A stretch of DNA of 64,000 nucleotides, from contig CM057133.1 of NCBI GenBank assembly GCA_029964075.1, positions 17,260,699 to 17,324,698 on the forward strand. Reading direction: 5' to 3'. A program made the position numbers and the translations under genes. The notes under the pieces were generated by a model. The model had not been told where the DNA came from. It saw only the letters and a list, made by a program, of their open reading frames with translations, and did no database searches. Shown here piece after piece: positions 11,571 through 24,339 of this stretch. How positions within the stretch are numbered: position 1 is the first letter of the stretch; each line of letters begins with the position of its first letter. This DNA is from Patiria pectinifera (Eukaryota; Echinodermata; Asteroidea; Valvatida; Asterinidae).

Positions 11571-13284
11571 ATTCTTTTTATACGTATTGCATTGGGGCAT
11601 TTCTTTTTTAAATTTAAAGCGTTTAATTTTTATATGACAATGAATCTGGTGTTGTCGATTGTTCATTGAAGAAGTACGAGAAATGCTGATATTGTTTGAC
11701 TTTTCCATAATAATTGAATTGAGTTGAATATGCCACGGGGAACAGGTGATCAATTTCTTCAAGGTTCAGGTTTTCTATAACTTAGACAATGTGGGTTTAC
11801 CTGGCCGGAGATTGTGCTCAGTTCTTTTACGTACGACAATTTACACAAACCATGGACTGAAGGAACGGTCAAACCTGTCAGAGCTTTAGTTCGGATCGCT
11901 TTAGTGCTGGGTCAATGGGCGAGTCGATGGGTGGAACTTAAAGAGGCAAATGGGAGGGGGTATATTTTAAAATGGACGTGGCACACGTGATTCCTTTCTT
12001 ACCCAGATTGTTCCTCTCGAAACTTCCACCTTGCAACAGTTGTCAAGGGGGAAACACAGATTTGGGGTTCTCAGTGGGAGCGGTTTCGGACCAGCCTGTT
12101 CAAAATTTGAAGAGCATCTTTCTGGACTTCAAATAGACCTCGTTGTGGGTGTCTCAGAGGATGGTCTTTATTATTTGAATCTATCAACAATGAATGCACA
12201 AAAGGTTTACAAAACCATTGTCCTCTGACTCTGCCTTAACGCATAAGGTATATACATGAAGGGAAGACTCACTCTCTTTTATAAAAAAAAATAATACAAA
12301 AACCTCAACGTGAAAGTTAGTTGCTGTACACTTGCCTTTCACTTACGTTTTATATTTGTTTGCGTTAAACTCTGCGAATTTAAATTTGTCTTCAAACTTT
12401 CCTCTCCTCCGGTGCTTTTGTATAGTCCATTCTCCATTCCGTAGTAAGACATTGAATTGCTACATGAGACGTAAGTGTTTAATCTGGTTAGGAAATGTGT
12501 TTTCCCGATTTAGAAGTAGCCTTGGCCCAAAAGGGAACCGCCCTAATTCCGGGAAGTGACGAAATAACTTCCCATTTTTTTCTGGAAACGTCTCGCCAGG
12601 GTGCAAACAAAATCCCTCATAATGTCGACTAATCTTGACTCGCCACATTCAGCACCACGCTTAGCTGTGACAATGGTTTTCCTAATTTCCTTTGATTCTG
12701 TGTAATTAGCACTCAAACGTTTTCCGTAAAACATTTATACAGAAAGCACTAATACTTTTATGCCTTTCAAAAATAAAATGCAGCCTTTTGAGTGCTGCTT
12801 TTGGCAACATTCTATTGAACAGTTTCTTCGAATAAACGAGGAATCTTTTAAATCTTTTCAAGGTGTTTTAAAATATTTATTGATGATTATTATTATACAC
12901 CAGCTGTTTGGATTTGACATGCAGCTCAATGAATGCAATTCACTTCACCCGGTTCAAAACGTTTTCTGCTATGCTCAGTACTAGTTCTGAGCGTTTCCCT
13001 CTGCAATGTTTTTCCACTTGGAAACAAAATAGCATTTTTATTTTTCAAAAATGATATTGCCTTCGCGTATTATGATCCGAATCGCTTATAACACAACTTT
13101 TAGAATTAAACAAACTCCGCTGTATTATCATGCAAAATGTTCCATCGAGCATAGTGTTAGGCCTAATTGTCTGGGGCTTTAAAAAGGCCTAAATAAATTG
13201 CCGAAATTTAAAAGAATATCATTTTTGCGCATCTGCGGCTATAAGAATAAACCTCAAGATACGCCATGTTTTATTTGCATTAAA
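11571..13284. other. No feature recognised
   Basis: AT-rich sequence with no supported gene or repeat. Confidence 0.45.
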
Positions 13285-13410
13285 CGTACTTTCCCTGAAT
13301 CTGGGTCCGATTTGACCTGACACACTTCTGTCTCAAAATAACAGTTGCTCGTATCAAACGACACTTTCCTGGTCAAGATGGCCAAGACAAGTGTCTTTTT
13401 ATATTTTGAG
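13285..13410. repeat. Dispersed GGGTCAAAATGACA repeat family, copy C (fragment)
   Basis: GAATCTGGGTCCGATTTGACC and GACACTTTCCTGGTCAAGATG-type words match parts of the copies at 14030 and 30240, in the same order. Diverged. Confidence 0.4.
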
Positions 13411-14028
13411 TGTTGGCAGTGATAGATGACAAAAATAACGGTTTAAAACTGAACTGACTGAACAAAACAATACACCAGGATTGATCTTTATTTCCCACAA
13501 TTATGCGCACTTCTCGAATTAGAGGCCCGTCTAACAAATGCTATTTCAGAAATGTAGGCTCGCATTCTTTGGACAATTATAAATATAGCAAAGGAAAATT
13601 GTTTTTACGTTATCGACCTTTTATCATCGAAAATGAGAACCGTCCTGCTTACTCGCATATCTTTTCCAGGGTCGGGTAATTTTGTTGGTGATAATAATGA
13701 CCGGAATACCAAAGGGTGTGACATGAACCCGATGGACTTGAACTATCGCGATAGCCCGGAAACGAAATACCAAGACAGATAGGAAGCACACTTCTTTATG
13801 CGATGTATCTCTCGGAAAATGTGCGCAGTCAGACCACAAACACTAATACTTTGTTTGTCTCAGTAACCTCTCAGCAACTGACTGCCAAATTTTCGAACCC
13901 TAAAATTTCGAGGGGCCGATGTTTCAATCCTTCATCCCTCGTTAGAGGAAGATTTTCTTTGCGAAAGATTTAGCTGCATGGGAGCGTAACTCCAGGCCTT
14001 TTTAACTTTTTACGATTTTTACATGCGT

Positions 14029-14255
14029 TTTCAAGATCGGATTCCGGGTCTGATTCCAACCGAAATCTGGGTCGAGATGACCCGACAATGTCTTGTCCGG
14101 GTCAAAATGAAATTCTCTCCGTGACTAACTTTTCTGGGTCGTTTGCCCCGGAAAAGTTTCATTTTGACTCGAAAAGTTGTCTTTTTTTAACACAGAGGAT
14201 TGGCGGGTCAAATCTCACCTGGATGCAGGGTTGACTCTGACCGGGATCAGAGGTA
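14029..14255. repeat. Dispersed GGGTCAAAATGACA repeat family, copy D
   Basis: Contains ATCTGGGTCGAGATGACCCG, GTCCGGGTCAAAATGAAATT, CCCCGGAAAAGTTTCATTTT and TTGACTCTGACCGGGATC. The pattern of opposed GGTC and GACC words matches copy A. Confidence 0.55.
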
Positions 14256-15729
14256 GGCTGCGTAGTTTACAGACTCTTTATGTTTCTTGTATCGCTAAAA
14301 TTAAAGAATATAGTTCAGACAACGAGTCGGTCCCAGCATGACGGCATGTTGATAACTGCAACTGCATGTACATGTACATGTAGTTCCATCAACGCACTCC
14401 GGGTTCGATGCACTTATAGTAAGATTGATGCATACATGGCCCGGGTTCAGCCTTTTCAAGTCGGCACGGTAAGGCGCTGGGATTGTGATAAAGATCCCAT
14501 AATCGGAAAGAGCGCTTAAGCGGAAGGTTTGACGACTTTCTTGAAAGATATATTGGAACTGAACCATTGAGCGTGTTGCTTATGAATGACAAGAATGTAG
14601 CACAAGGGTGATCTGAAGTTTGTACCCATGAAAAACGGATCCCGTGATGGTGCATGTCTCGGTGAATCATTCAAACGCATCCCATTTTGAAACAGCCGTG
14701 AGCGCCGGCAGACCGGAAATGTGCGATGAAGGTATGTGTTACGATGCATTATGGGACAGGTTGTGACTTCTTCGTTAGCGCAAACTGTCCCAGAATGCAA
14801 TGCGATAAATACCTGACCTGCGCACTCCGATCAATCTGTATAAGTGTATGTAGTTTTGAACAGGGAATTATATTGCCCCATGTTGTTTCCAACTTATGCT
14901 ATTACGACCATGCCTGTTGCCGTCACTGCAAATGCTTCGACAAATCCGTACCGTCGGTGACACAGTGATACAAACCAATAAAAAGTGACATGCATGCTTG
15001 CTGTCTCCGAAGCCCCTCCCACTCCACCAATAGTATGTCTCGAGTGTTACCAGTCGCGCCCTCTGCTGTCCGTCATGTCAACTGCAATGTCTATCATCAC
15101 GCCCGTCACTCGTCGGCCGAGGTCCCTGCGGACCTCTCCCCGTTTGTTTTTGTTCGAGTCACCGGCACGCTCCCATGCCGTTCCGGTGTGAATCTGGCTG
15201 CAGGATTTATCTTGTTCTTTTTTGGCGCGCAGATTGATTTGCCACGTGGTTCGCTGTGGACAGTAGGGCAGGCTTGGGCGCGAACTATATATAGTTAAAT
15301 AATAGTTCGACTAAGTTCGAACGCTGGATGATTTGACTGCTCTATTCGACTATTTAGACCCGGTTCCAGTTCGTGATGAAGTTAGAGGCGTTCGCACATT
15401 GCTATTAGTGCGCAGGCGTAAGTACGTCACATGTCAACCATTACAGTCCTCGCCCGAACTTTTTTTCAGGGCGCAGGACAGTGATAAACTCGCCAGCAGT
15501 CCGGTATACATTCAAGGGATCTACCTGCTCATCTTAGTTTCCAACTGCTGCGCTTTTTAGAGCATACGCAAAAAAAACTTTGCCTGGCCTTGTACAACTA
15601 CAACATGCAGTTCTTAAAAGTTTTCTACCTGAAATGTTAAACACTGTTGTATTTCTCTACTCGTACTATCGCGACAATCTTCAGTGAATTATTTCGTCAT
15701 CAAAGTTGGCGAATCTAAATAAGTGGAAT
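14256..15729. other. No gene recognised
   Basis: A moderately GC-rich patch at 14985-15290 is open in two frames, but the translations show no family features and no splice structure supports them. Confidence 0.4.
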
Positions 15730-15835
15730 AAACTAGCCGGGTCAGTCGCCGAGCCCTCCGATACTGAGCATCCGATTGGCTGGCGCGCGGGGTTGCATAA
15801 AATTTACATTGCTATATCAGACGTTCAACAGTGGC
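15730..15835 (+). repeat. GGCGCGCGGGGT dispersed repeat, copy 1
   Basis: CCGATTGGCTGGCGCGCGGG followed by GTTGCATAAAATTTACAT. The same motif is in the + direction at 23043-23082 and in the - direction at 17770-17812. Confidence 0.55.
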
Positions 15836-17663
15836 ATTGCTCATGTGAATGTGTGATCTTCAAACTAACTGTGGCCAGGTCTAAGCAATATTATTACGCC
15901 AAAGTTGTAAAGAATGACTAAATGCGATTTTGACCCTAAAATGACTGTATGTTATAATGTAAGTAAATTCAGTCAAATTCAACAGCTTTAGTCGTGATAT
16001 TAACGGGGTTTTTTTTCAGTAAGTCGCTTGGTGTTTGTTTTTCGTTCTTTGACTTGAGCAACTTCGGCCAGGATTCTGGGAACAATAATACGCCAGAATT
16101 TGACATTTTATTCACCTGTAAAAACCTGCGATCACAAAAGCAACGTCACAGGTTATGGCGTGAGAGATAGCGCGATGATTCATTCGTACCTGAGCAAACT
16201 TAAACAAAGCTTGCAGTTATTTACGAGTTCCCGCAGTTTGATGAGAGCTGTAAAAGTTACGTGCCGCATGGCTGTGTGGCCAGTGACCATGATCGCAAAT
16301 GACGTAAATTCTCCAAATATCGCACGTTTATTTTGATATCTCGTCAAGTGCACGGAGGGAAACGTGGGAATTCTGTTTTTCTTCTCTCTTTTTTTTGGAC
16401 GGTACACGTATATAGCCAGGACCCGTGGATTGGAATAATAAACATACCGTAATAGACAGATAGGCCTGTTGAATGTTTACTATAATTAAGCAGCTACGAT
16501 CTTGTCAGAAGGTTTTTTGCGTCTTTGTAGCGAGCATCGTCAGCAGGAAAACCTGGCTGAGGATGGACGGCGTTTACGAGGCGAATGCCCGCGTGGGCGT
16601 GTGTCAAAAACACGGTGGCAAGTACATGTATGTTGTTTCCGACACGAGAGCTTTACGTTCACACGGTACAGCGGTGACGTCCATACATTAACAATCCATG
16701 TTGTTTGTTGCGCTAAGGTGCAAAGGAAAGGTTAATGGACAATTTTAGATTGAAGACGAGCAGGGAAAGTTGTAGAAGACCAAGCTATACAATGGCGTAA
16801 ATTGACGTCACTGATATTGCACGTGTTTTTTGTTATGTTCTTGCCAAAGTTATTTATGAAACTATTTCGAAATTCGAAGTGACATGTTGATGCGTAAAAC
16901 TATTAGCTGTTTAATAGCTCCGTAGTTGATGACATCACGAGTACATATGGCAAGCACAGCTGACAAGCACAGGCCAACTCCCTTTCTTGGTGCACTGCAC
17001 CCACCTACATTCTTGTAGTGTGTGGAAGAGAATGACACTCAACACACGTGTCCTGAAAGTGACAGCGCGTATTTATTTATTTTTTTACAACAGGGAGAAC
17101 CTTTGAGACGAAATCAAAATTGGGAGACTTTGCCATAGCCCAAAAATGTCAGAGATTAATAATCTGGTCTGCCACGCCTTTGATTGTGGTTTCTTTCAAG
17201 AAAATTGAGACATTTCTTTTTTTTCTGGGGGTGTCTTAACCGAAGCTTGTGGTAGCGCTTCGCGACGGGTTTCGTTGGTGAGGTTCTTTTGTGACTACAT
17301 GACTATTGAGCTTGAGGAAACCCAGACGCAGACAGGAGCTGTAATCTGGTTGGATTCTCTGGCTTGTGCTTGTCTTACTTGACGACAACACTGACATATG
17401 ATGTTGTCAGGTTTGATTCCAAATTATGCCCATCAGAGATCAAAGGGCAGTGCAGTTTTTTAATCACTGTGGTTGTCAATTCTCGTCAGTGTAAAGTGCT
17501 GGGGGTCTTCAAGTTGTAAGTCTCACACTCGGCGAAATTTTGCGTGGGACGTTCCAGATCAAAGCTTTCAGAAAAGAACATTGTGATGCAAGTTTCTTAG
17601 TCTTTTTTAGGACGGACGATTGAAGAAAAAGAAGTCGAACAGGATTCTGACGTATTGGTATGC
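15836..17663. other. No feature recognised
   Basis: No supported gene or repeat. Confidence 0.45.
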
Positions 17664-18525
17664 AAACCAAGTCAGGTTGGCAGAGTGGTACTTTCTTTTC
17701 CTTCCACCTCTATATTAATCTGAGGATCAGACATTCACGTGGGCAGAGCCACGGGTCGAACGTTTGATAGCATGTACATTTTATGCGAACCCGCGCGCCA
17801 GCCAATCGGGATGGTCTTTAGAGACTGTACGTGTCGTCATTTCGATCAGAAATTTACGGAATACCCGAATGGTCAGAATCTCGCGGTCAAGACGCAGTCT
17901 TGTTTTGCATAAATCCCTCCTATGCAAACATACATTCTGGACCAAGTTGTCTTTCAGTCAAAATCAATCAAGTGACTGTTTTCAACAGTTAAGAGTGCCC
18001 AGCATACCTAAAGCAGGATTGACAGGCTGTGACTGTTTATGTAACTTTACACAGCTATGCTTTGACCGTAGGTGATTGATAAACCAGCTGTGCCTTCCAC
18101 CATGCTACCGCTAACTGCTTTTGTCTGTTGACTGAATTTGACCGTTCACAGTAACTAGCCAGTGTAAAAGGAATGGCAGGGGAACAGGATTGATTTTTTG
18201 ACTGTCTGTGACGGTTCAGATAGCAGGAGGGTTTTAATCGCTGAATCTGCTCGCATATCATAGACCCTTGCTGTGCAGGGATATTCCATAGACCTCTGTA
18301 TATGACCTGGGTTCGAATCCACGACATTGCGTTTTCAGTCCTTACCTGATTCTGTGGTCTTTCAACGGACTGTCCTTCCGGGGATTTCCTGATTTTCCTC
18401 CCACCTCTAACGCTGAACTTGTCTTCTTCATCTTCTCCTAACAGGTTGCTTAAGGCTTCCGTACAGTGCCTGTGCACTTTGATGAATTCTCTCTGTGCAT
18501 TACCAGAAATAAATAAATAAACGGA
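17664..18525 (+). mobile_element. tRNA-derived SINE split by an insertion
   Basis: The head GTCAGGTTGGCAGAGTGGTA with A-box TGGCAGAGTGG (about 17675) stops near 17716 after CCTTCCACCTCTATAT. The B-box part resumes near 18290 with ACCTCTGTATATGACCTGGG, then TTCGAATCC, GGGGATTTCCTGATTTTCCTC and the tail AAATAAATAAATAA at 18509-18522. Compared with the intact SINE at 30570-30845, about 575 bp has been added, with ACCTCTATAT and ACCTCTGTATAT on its two sides as an imperfect duplication. Confidence 0.5.
17770..17915 (-). repeat. GGCGCGCGGGGT dispersed repeat, copy 2
   Basis: Read on the - strand it gives TGCAAAACAAGACTGCGTC, CGAGATTCTGACCATTC, TGATCGAAATGACG and CGATTGGCTGGCGCGCGGG, then TCGCATAAAATGTACATG. 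These words appear in the same order at 22866-23085. It lies inside the segment that splits the SINE. Confidence 0.65.
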
Positions 18526-19494
18526 GTGAAATTAATAACGGAGTGAGCAATATTATTTTTTTTCATGGCATCAAAGAGAAGATGGAAATGTAGTTTGGGA
18601 TCATTCCGGGCAAAACATGGTGATGCCAAAACTATCAAAGCTCTGCACCAACCTCAAATTAAGATCTTATTTCGTTTGTACCCCAGTAAGACTTTTGCAC
18701 GCAAGTGGCGTATTGGAGTTAATGTGTCAGATCTTGGTGTGCGCATGCGCAGTGGGAAATTCCGCTCTGGCCTTACGGGATGAGTGCAGTGTCGTGAATT
18801 TTGAAAATGCTGCGCCCCTTTAAATCCTCCCCCCCCCCCGCATGTCTTCATTGTTGTCGTGTGCACGGATATAGCGTGCTTTGCAGCGGGATATTTTCCT
18901 CGCGTCTTTCTGTCAGCGCTCTCAAAGCTGGAATTCACCGGGAAAAAAAGAAGGTAATGAGCCCCCATCCGTCAGTGGACTTCCGACTCGGCCGTCCAAC
19001 ATCTCACTTCTTGACCTGTCACGCTGAACTTTGTATACACTTTGTGATATAATATCTAGCCTGGGGTATGTCCACTGCTCGGCTTATCGTGCGTGGAGGC
19101 ATGAAGGGAGCGGCCTGGCCCAAGCTAGCAAGGTGCCACTCGTAGTCTCCAATCCAGATTGATAAGGATATAATTTTTTTTCTTCTCCCAATCTACCTCT
19201 CCCTTATTTTTTTTCTCTCAATAAGCTTTAGATTTTGGTATTTAGTTGACGTGGCCCCCGGGGCTATAGCTGTATATTCCAGGCTCCTTCGGGCGAGAGT
19301 TAGGCCTAGTCCCGATCATCAATGAGCTTAAAGTACTTGCCGGGACTGATCCTCAGCTGTTTACAAGCAGACTTCTTGAAAGTCACAATTTTTTGGGTGT
19401 CTCTCTTTTCGCCAGACAGGTGAAGATGCCCAGCATCCGCGGCGCCCCCGTCAGCCCACAGGTGCGTGGTCGTGCCCTGACAGCCGGCGACGTC
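18526..19494. other. No feature recognised
   Basis: Only a C-run near 18830; no supported gene or repeat. Confidence 0.45.
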
Positions 19495-19506
19495 AGCCCC
19501 GCTTAG

Positions 19507-19643
19507 TATTTATACGCGCCCGTTTGAAGAGAATCGACCAGATTGTGGTTGGACGGTTTGACGAGTTATAGAGGAAACGATCAACTGGCACCTTGTGACG
19601 AAGATGTGATGGAGTTCTTCATTTGAATCGCAGTCATACCAAG
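19507..19643 (+). promoter_or_regulatory. Possible TATA promoter with non-coding first exon
   Basis: TATTTATA at 19507-19514 follows a GACGTCAG word (about 19489). About 130 bp downstream is a strong donor, ACCAAG|GTATGT, with the GT at 19644-19645. No useful ORF lies between, so it would be a 5' UTR exon. It has the same arrangement as the candidate at 11360. The downstream partner is unknown; the MMP21-like gene starts 21 kb further on. Confidence 0.3.
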
Positions 19644-19650
19644 GTATGTT

Positions 19651-21434
19651 TGTACTATTTCATGCACTTTTAACTTTATTTACTCGACTTTGATGATATT
19701 TGCATTTTGTTGAATGTGAAACATTTGGTTTGGGGAAATATTGACTTAGTTATATTTAACTTGTGCTTAATTTTATTGTAAGAATCTGTTTATTTTGAGA
19801 TGACATTTCCCACTTTCGACTCGTTTTCGATCAGTATAATAAGTGGCCTATTTATTTCAACTTGGAAATGAAGGATTCTTGACATCCATGTTTGAAATAG
19901 GTGCATATATTTAGTTCCATTAGCAAGGTTATAAAGTTCATGGTTTTTTTCAAAACGTTTTTTTTTCCAGGCGTCCAGTTTAATTGATAAAGACAGTGAC
20001 GTCGAACTTGGGATAAATAGCTGCTTTTGGCCCCCCAAAAAATCGATTATCATGTTGTTAGCCATAACAGAAAACAGTTTTTGGTAAGATTCAGTGTAAG
20101 AATTGTACTGCTACCCTGACGAACCTTAAGCAACTTCGTTTCTTCCAATACCTCTACTTATCTACCATTATTTTGTGATAAAATATCCCAAAACTGCACA
20201 CTTTACCCTCAGTTGTCGATTGAGAATTGAGCGTATTGTCCTCGGTTGACGATAGTAGAAAGTGACGATTTGTGTCTTTTTAAACTAAGTCGTGACAGTG
20301 CCGCACTGTAAAACAAACGCTCACATTCAAACCGGTTGAACGTCTGTAAGCAGTGGTTAGTTTTCTCAGCTATTACTTTCTTCGAAAAAAAAACCTTTCT
20401 CAATAAACGGAAATGACATCAACTTAAAAGGTCGTAAACTTAAACAAAAATTGCATGCAAGACGTGAACTACAAATTAGAAAATAAATGCGCAAGATTTC
20501 TTTTGAAAGAAAGGCTCTTAAATAAAACGAGATGGGATAGATCAATGATTTAAAAAAAAAAAAAGGAAGACAAAAAAATCTAGCGATGCGAAATTGTTTA
20601 AGAAATGAACAGCTTTTCAACGGTGGATTTATCAGCTAGTACACATCTGACGGGCCAAACCAATTGACCCTGAGTATTAGGGGAGCTGCCACATCAAATC
20701 CCGAGGCTTACAGCCCCCGAGTACAGACATGCTTACAGGGCATCTGACGTCTACATTCGTTATCGTAAACAGGCCTCTTGCGTGACGTGACACGGGCATT
20801 TCTCCGGCATCATCCCCCAAGTTCAACCCGACCTCCTCGCCTGTTCTGTGTTTATAATAAGTCAACAAGAAGTTGCAAATTACGCGGGAAAACATTGTTT
20901 ATTATCGGGACTGTTAATTACCTTTAGCGCGCTCGTAACTATTTGACAAAAAAAGAAACAATGTTTGATGGATCACTGTTAATCATCGTTTTACCAGAGG
21001 AGCCTTTAGAGTATTTCATTGCGGTTTTTGCAATTTTCAAATTGTATTTGTTGTTGATAACTTTGCAGGTTAGATTTGTTTGGGTAAATTGTAATTCTAA
21101 AAGGCGCCACCTATAGCATGTACATGGACCGTTGAGGGCGTTTTGCCCACCCAATAACACATCGCGTGGCAGTAATTCTTTTGGAGAGCTAAAAACAAAT
21201 CGTCAGTGAATTTGGGAGGACGAACTACATCGAGAAGCAAGCCATTGCTACCGAGACTCAAATTTTGTCGAACACTGCAGCAAGAGCTTCGTCCAAAACA
21301 CGGATACCAAGTTATATGCGATTTCTATTGGACCATTACGCTCACGTGATTAAGTACTTCGACTGCGCATGCTTTATTCAAATGCTTTTTGGATCTATTA
21401 AGTTGTTCCAAAAAGGTTTGGATCAACTGGTTGA
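19651..21434. other. No feature recognised
   Basis: AT-rich, no supported gene or repeat. Confidence 0.45.
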
Positions 21435-21520
21435 GGAAAGTGCGCTCGGTAGTTTGCCTGCATCACACGCACGCTTCTTCCGTATTCGCTTGTCATCGGG
21501 TACGTCACCACAATATGCAT
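21435..21520 (+). repeat. Inverted repeat arm 1
   Basis: AAAGTGCGCTC, TCACACGCACG, CTTCTTCCGTATTCGCTTGT and TACGTCACCACAATAT occur here and, reverse-complemented in the same order, at 22178-22269. The copies are imperfect, so this is more likely two inserted copies of one element in opposite orientation than a recent inversion. Confidence 0.65.
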
Positions 21521-22177
21521 AGGCCAATCCAATATGCATATTTTGGTCTGGTTAAAATAATTTGAGTATTCTGACGAATCTGATGTTCTCTTTGATCTAT
21601 TAAGAGACGTCAGGTGATCCTTGGGCCAGGGAACCAGACTAGGGATCCATTGGGCTTGTTAATGCGCCCTCGATTCCTGTCTGCATGACCCTGTGTTGAA
21701 AGAACGGTTTTGTTTCCATTCGATTCTGTCTTCAGTTGCCAAATGAATTGACTGATAAAAATAACCTAACGTACTTCCGTACACAACCATCTTCGCATTA
21801 TCAAATGCGATTCTCCAGCATCTAGCAGAAAGTGGATCTATATTAAAAGGAGAAACTCCCAAATAGACGGACCTAAAAAAAAAATTGAAGCTGAAGCTAA
21901 TCCTGAAACCGGAGACAGTCAATTTTTGGATTATTTTTGTTTGGGGGGGGTCGTATAAAAAAACTAACTTCCTTTTTTTGGTTGCAGAAATTATGGGATA
22001 AAAAAAGGGGTAAAACAGCAGTGGAGTAAATCAAGTGTGGGTTAACACAGTGAACCCTAAGAGATAACTGGGTCGCAGCAAAACCCATTGCTTGGGTATA
22101 TATATATTCGTGCCACACCACGCCGTTTTGGTGACAGCTATGACTCAAGACCTTTTCACTACTCGGAAGGTCCGGTA

Positions 22178-22269
22178 AATATTGTGGTGACGTATACCCG
22201 TGGTGACAAGCGAATACGGAAGAAGTGTACGTGCGTGTGAAGCAGACAAAATTACTGAGCGCACTTTTC
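22178..22269 (-). repeat. Inverted repeat arm 2
   Basis: Reverse complement of the 21435-21520 segment with small indels. About 660 bp separate the arms. Confidence 0.65.
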
Positions 22270-22365
22270 ATCATCAGGCGACGCAATAATGCTCTATGTG
22301 AGTAAATCACGGTCTCCGTTGACTTGATACCGAGGTTTTTCACAACATGAGTTCAAACATCGGCA

Positions 22366-22535
22366 TTAAAGGCACGTACGAACACGTTGAATAGTTACCC
22401 GGAAACATGCAGACCTATACCGACGGTGAGAAAAACCTTGCTCAAAGTGAAGATAGGGACGGTATACCAAACAATCTTTAAATTATTCCGCCTGAAATGG
22501 TGTCATTCGGAAGAAAACAATCATTATAAAGCTGG
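22366..22535 (+). repeat. TTAAAGGCAC dispersed repeat, copy 2
   Basis: Same ordered words as 8275-8440: AAAGGCAC, GTTACCCGG, CTTGCTCAAAGTGAAGA, TTATTCCGCCTGA, GGAAGAAAACAATCATT and GGTTTTAAAAA. Confidence 0.6.
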
Positions 22536-22865
22536 TTTTAAAAAGTATGCCCGCGGGTATACCTTTTTTCTGTGCGTAATAGCTACGGAATTCCCCTAAG
22601 AATTGTGCGTATATAGTAGCCGCTGAGTTCAAACTTCATCACGTTGTTATAAGATTTGGGGTAATAGGGGGAAAAATGCAACAAAAGTAGAAGATTCTTA
22701 ACTACGTACTTAAAAAAGAGATAAATTCCCTACAGCACAAACACAGTCTTGTTCGTATTGTGGTGTCAACCGAAGAGTCCCATCGTAAGCTCTCTGGTGT
22801 TTATAATTATATACATTTTGGTAGTCCATATATCCCCATGATATTTGCGCAGATTCGGCGATTAA

Positions 22866-23090
22866 TTATGCAAAACAAGACTGCGTCTTGACCTCGAGAT
22901 TCTAACCATTCAACGGGCGTCTTCTATCGGGTCTTTGGTTATCCGTTGTTGTATTACAAAAACATTGCCAGCAGCCAAATTGATTAACAGCTTTAAGTCC
23001 ACATTTGTGATCGAAATAACGTCATAATTTCTAAATTCGACTCCGATTGGCCGGCGCGCGGGGTCGCATAAAATGTGCATGTTAGGATGT
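22866..23090 (+). repeat. GGCGCGCGGGGT dispersed repeat, copy 3
   Basis: The longest copy: TGCAAAACAAGACTGCGTC at its left, CCGATTGGCCGGCGCGCGGG and TCGCATAAAATGTGCATG at its right. No ORF. Copies at 15730 and 17770. Confidence 0.65.
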
Positions 23091-24339
23091 ATCATTGGCA
23101 GCAGGCAGCTGTAATTAGTTTAGAATACAAATTCCTCATTGGTGACGTCCTCAATATGTGTACACGTTCTCAATTAAAGAAGAGGGATCCTCATCAACGT
23201 CCCCATTTACACGATGTACATGTACTCAAGCAGAAAAGCGAGGACAAGTTTCAGCTGTAACAACTGTAACTTTGCCCCCTAAAGTAGCCACGAAACAGAC
23301 TCAAAATCAAATTTAACTATTTTTTACAAACCAATTATAGGCAATTACCTGTAACTACAGGTATGATGTTCAGCACTAGTAGTAAGATGACACATCATTT
23401 AAATCAAAATAACATGAAAACAGCTAGGTAATAAATTCTTTCTCAGCACGATGGCCGCTACCCATGAGGTCTATAGGACATAATGACATGCCAAACGATA
23501 TTCATTTATAAAGTTTCCATTTTGTTTGCTCTTGTTTCATTTTACGATGTTTTCGTTTCATCCCTTCCCCTCAATGATCTATCATCGTGTACCTCAGCCC
23601 TTCTGTCAGGGTCTCTTGTATATAATGTGTCGGCACTCATCAACAGGGCGAGTTGTAATTCCCCTGGTCCCTGGTGGCGTGCGTATTAGGCGATAAAGCC
23701 CTCTCGTGGCAAACCGGACCCGTGGGGTTTCTGCATTCTCTCATCGCCTGCCAAACTTCAGCGAGTTTTCGAAACCAAGGCTGTGCCTCCGGTTTCGGAT
23801 TCAGAGATTTTTAAAGAACCCCTGACTTCGGGTACTCAGGCTCAATATAGGTCCGCGTTTTGCTATAAGAGCATCTCATCCTGTCACATGAAGCCACTGA
23901 GAAAACAGTTTTTGCCATTTCCATTGAGTTGGGATAAGAGGCCAGTGATGAAGCGACTGCCGGAACAAAACCGAGGTTTTGGGAACTCCGCATTATCAGC
24001 TGGTTAGCTTTAAAGGTACAATATGAACATTTGCATATATCCCAAAAGTACCGAATTATTATCCAAATGACTGCTTGGATTAAAGATTGTAGTGGTACTA
24101 AACAATGTAAACACCCAGTTAAATAATTCGTGTTTCGTCATCAAAAGGTTGGACATGGTTGTCGAAAACTGTATCCACTGAGCTCAAGCTTCAATAGATT
24201 AGGTGTTGAGCATTCTTTTTTGGATTTTGAGTGATTATTGGAAACGGAAAAAATATCATGAAAAGCAAATTATATATAATTGTATGCCTTTATGTGTTTT
24301 GTTATTGGACTTATATACTCGAATTGTGATGTGACGCGT
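23091..24339. other. No feature recognised
   Basis: No supported gene or repeat. Confidence 0.45.
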
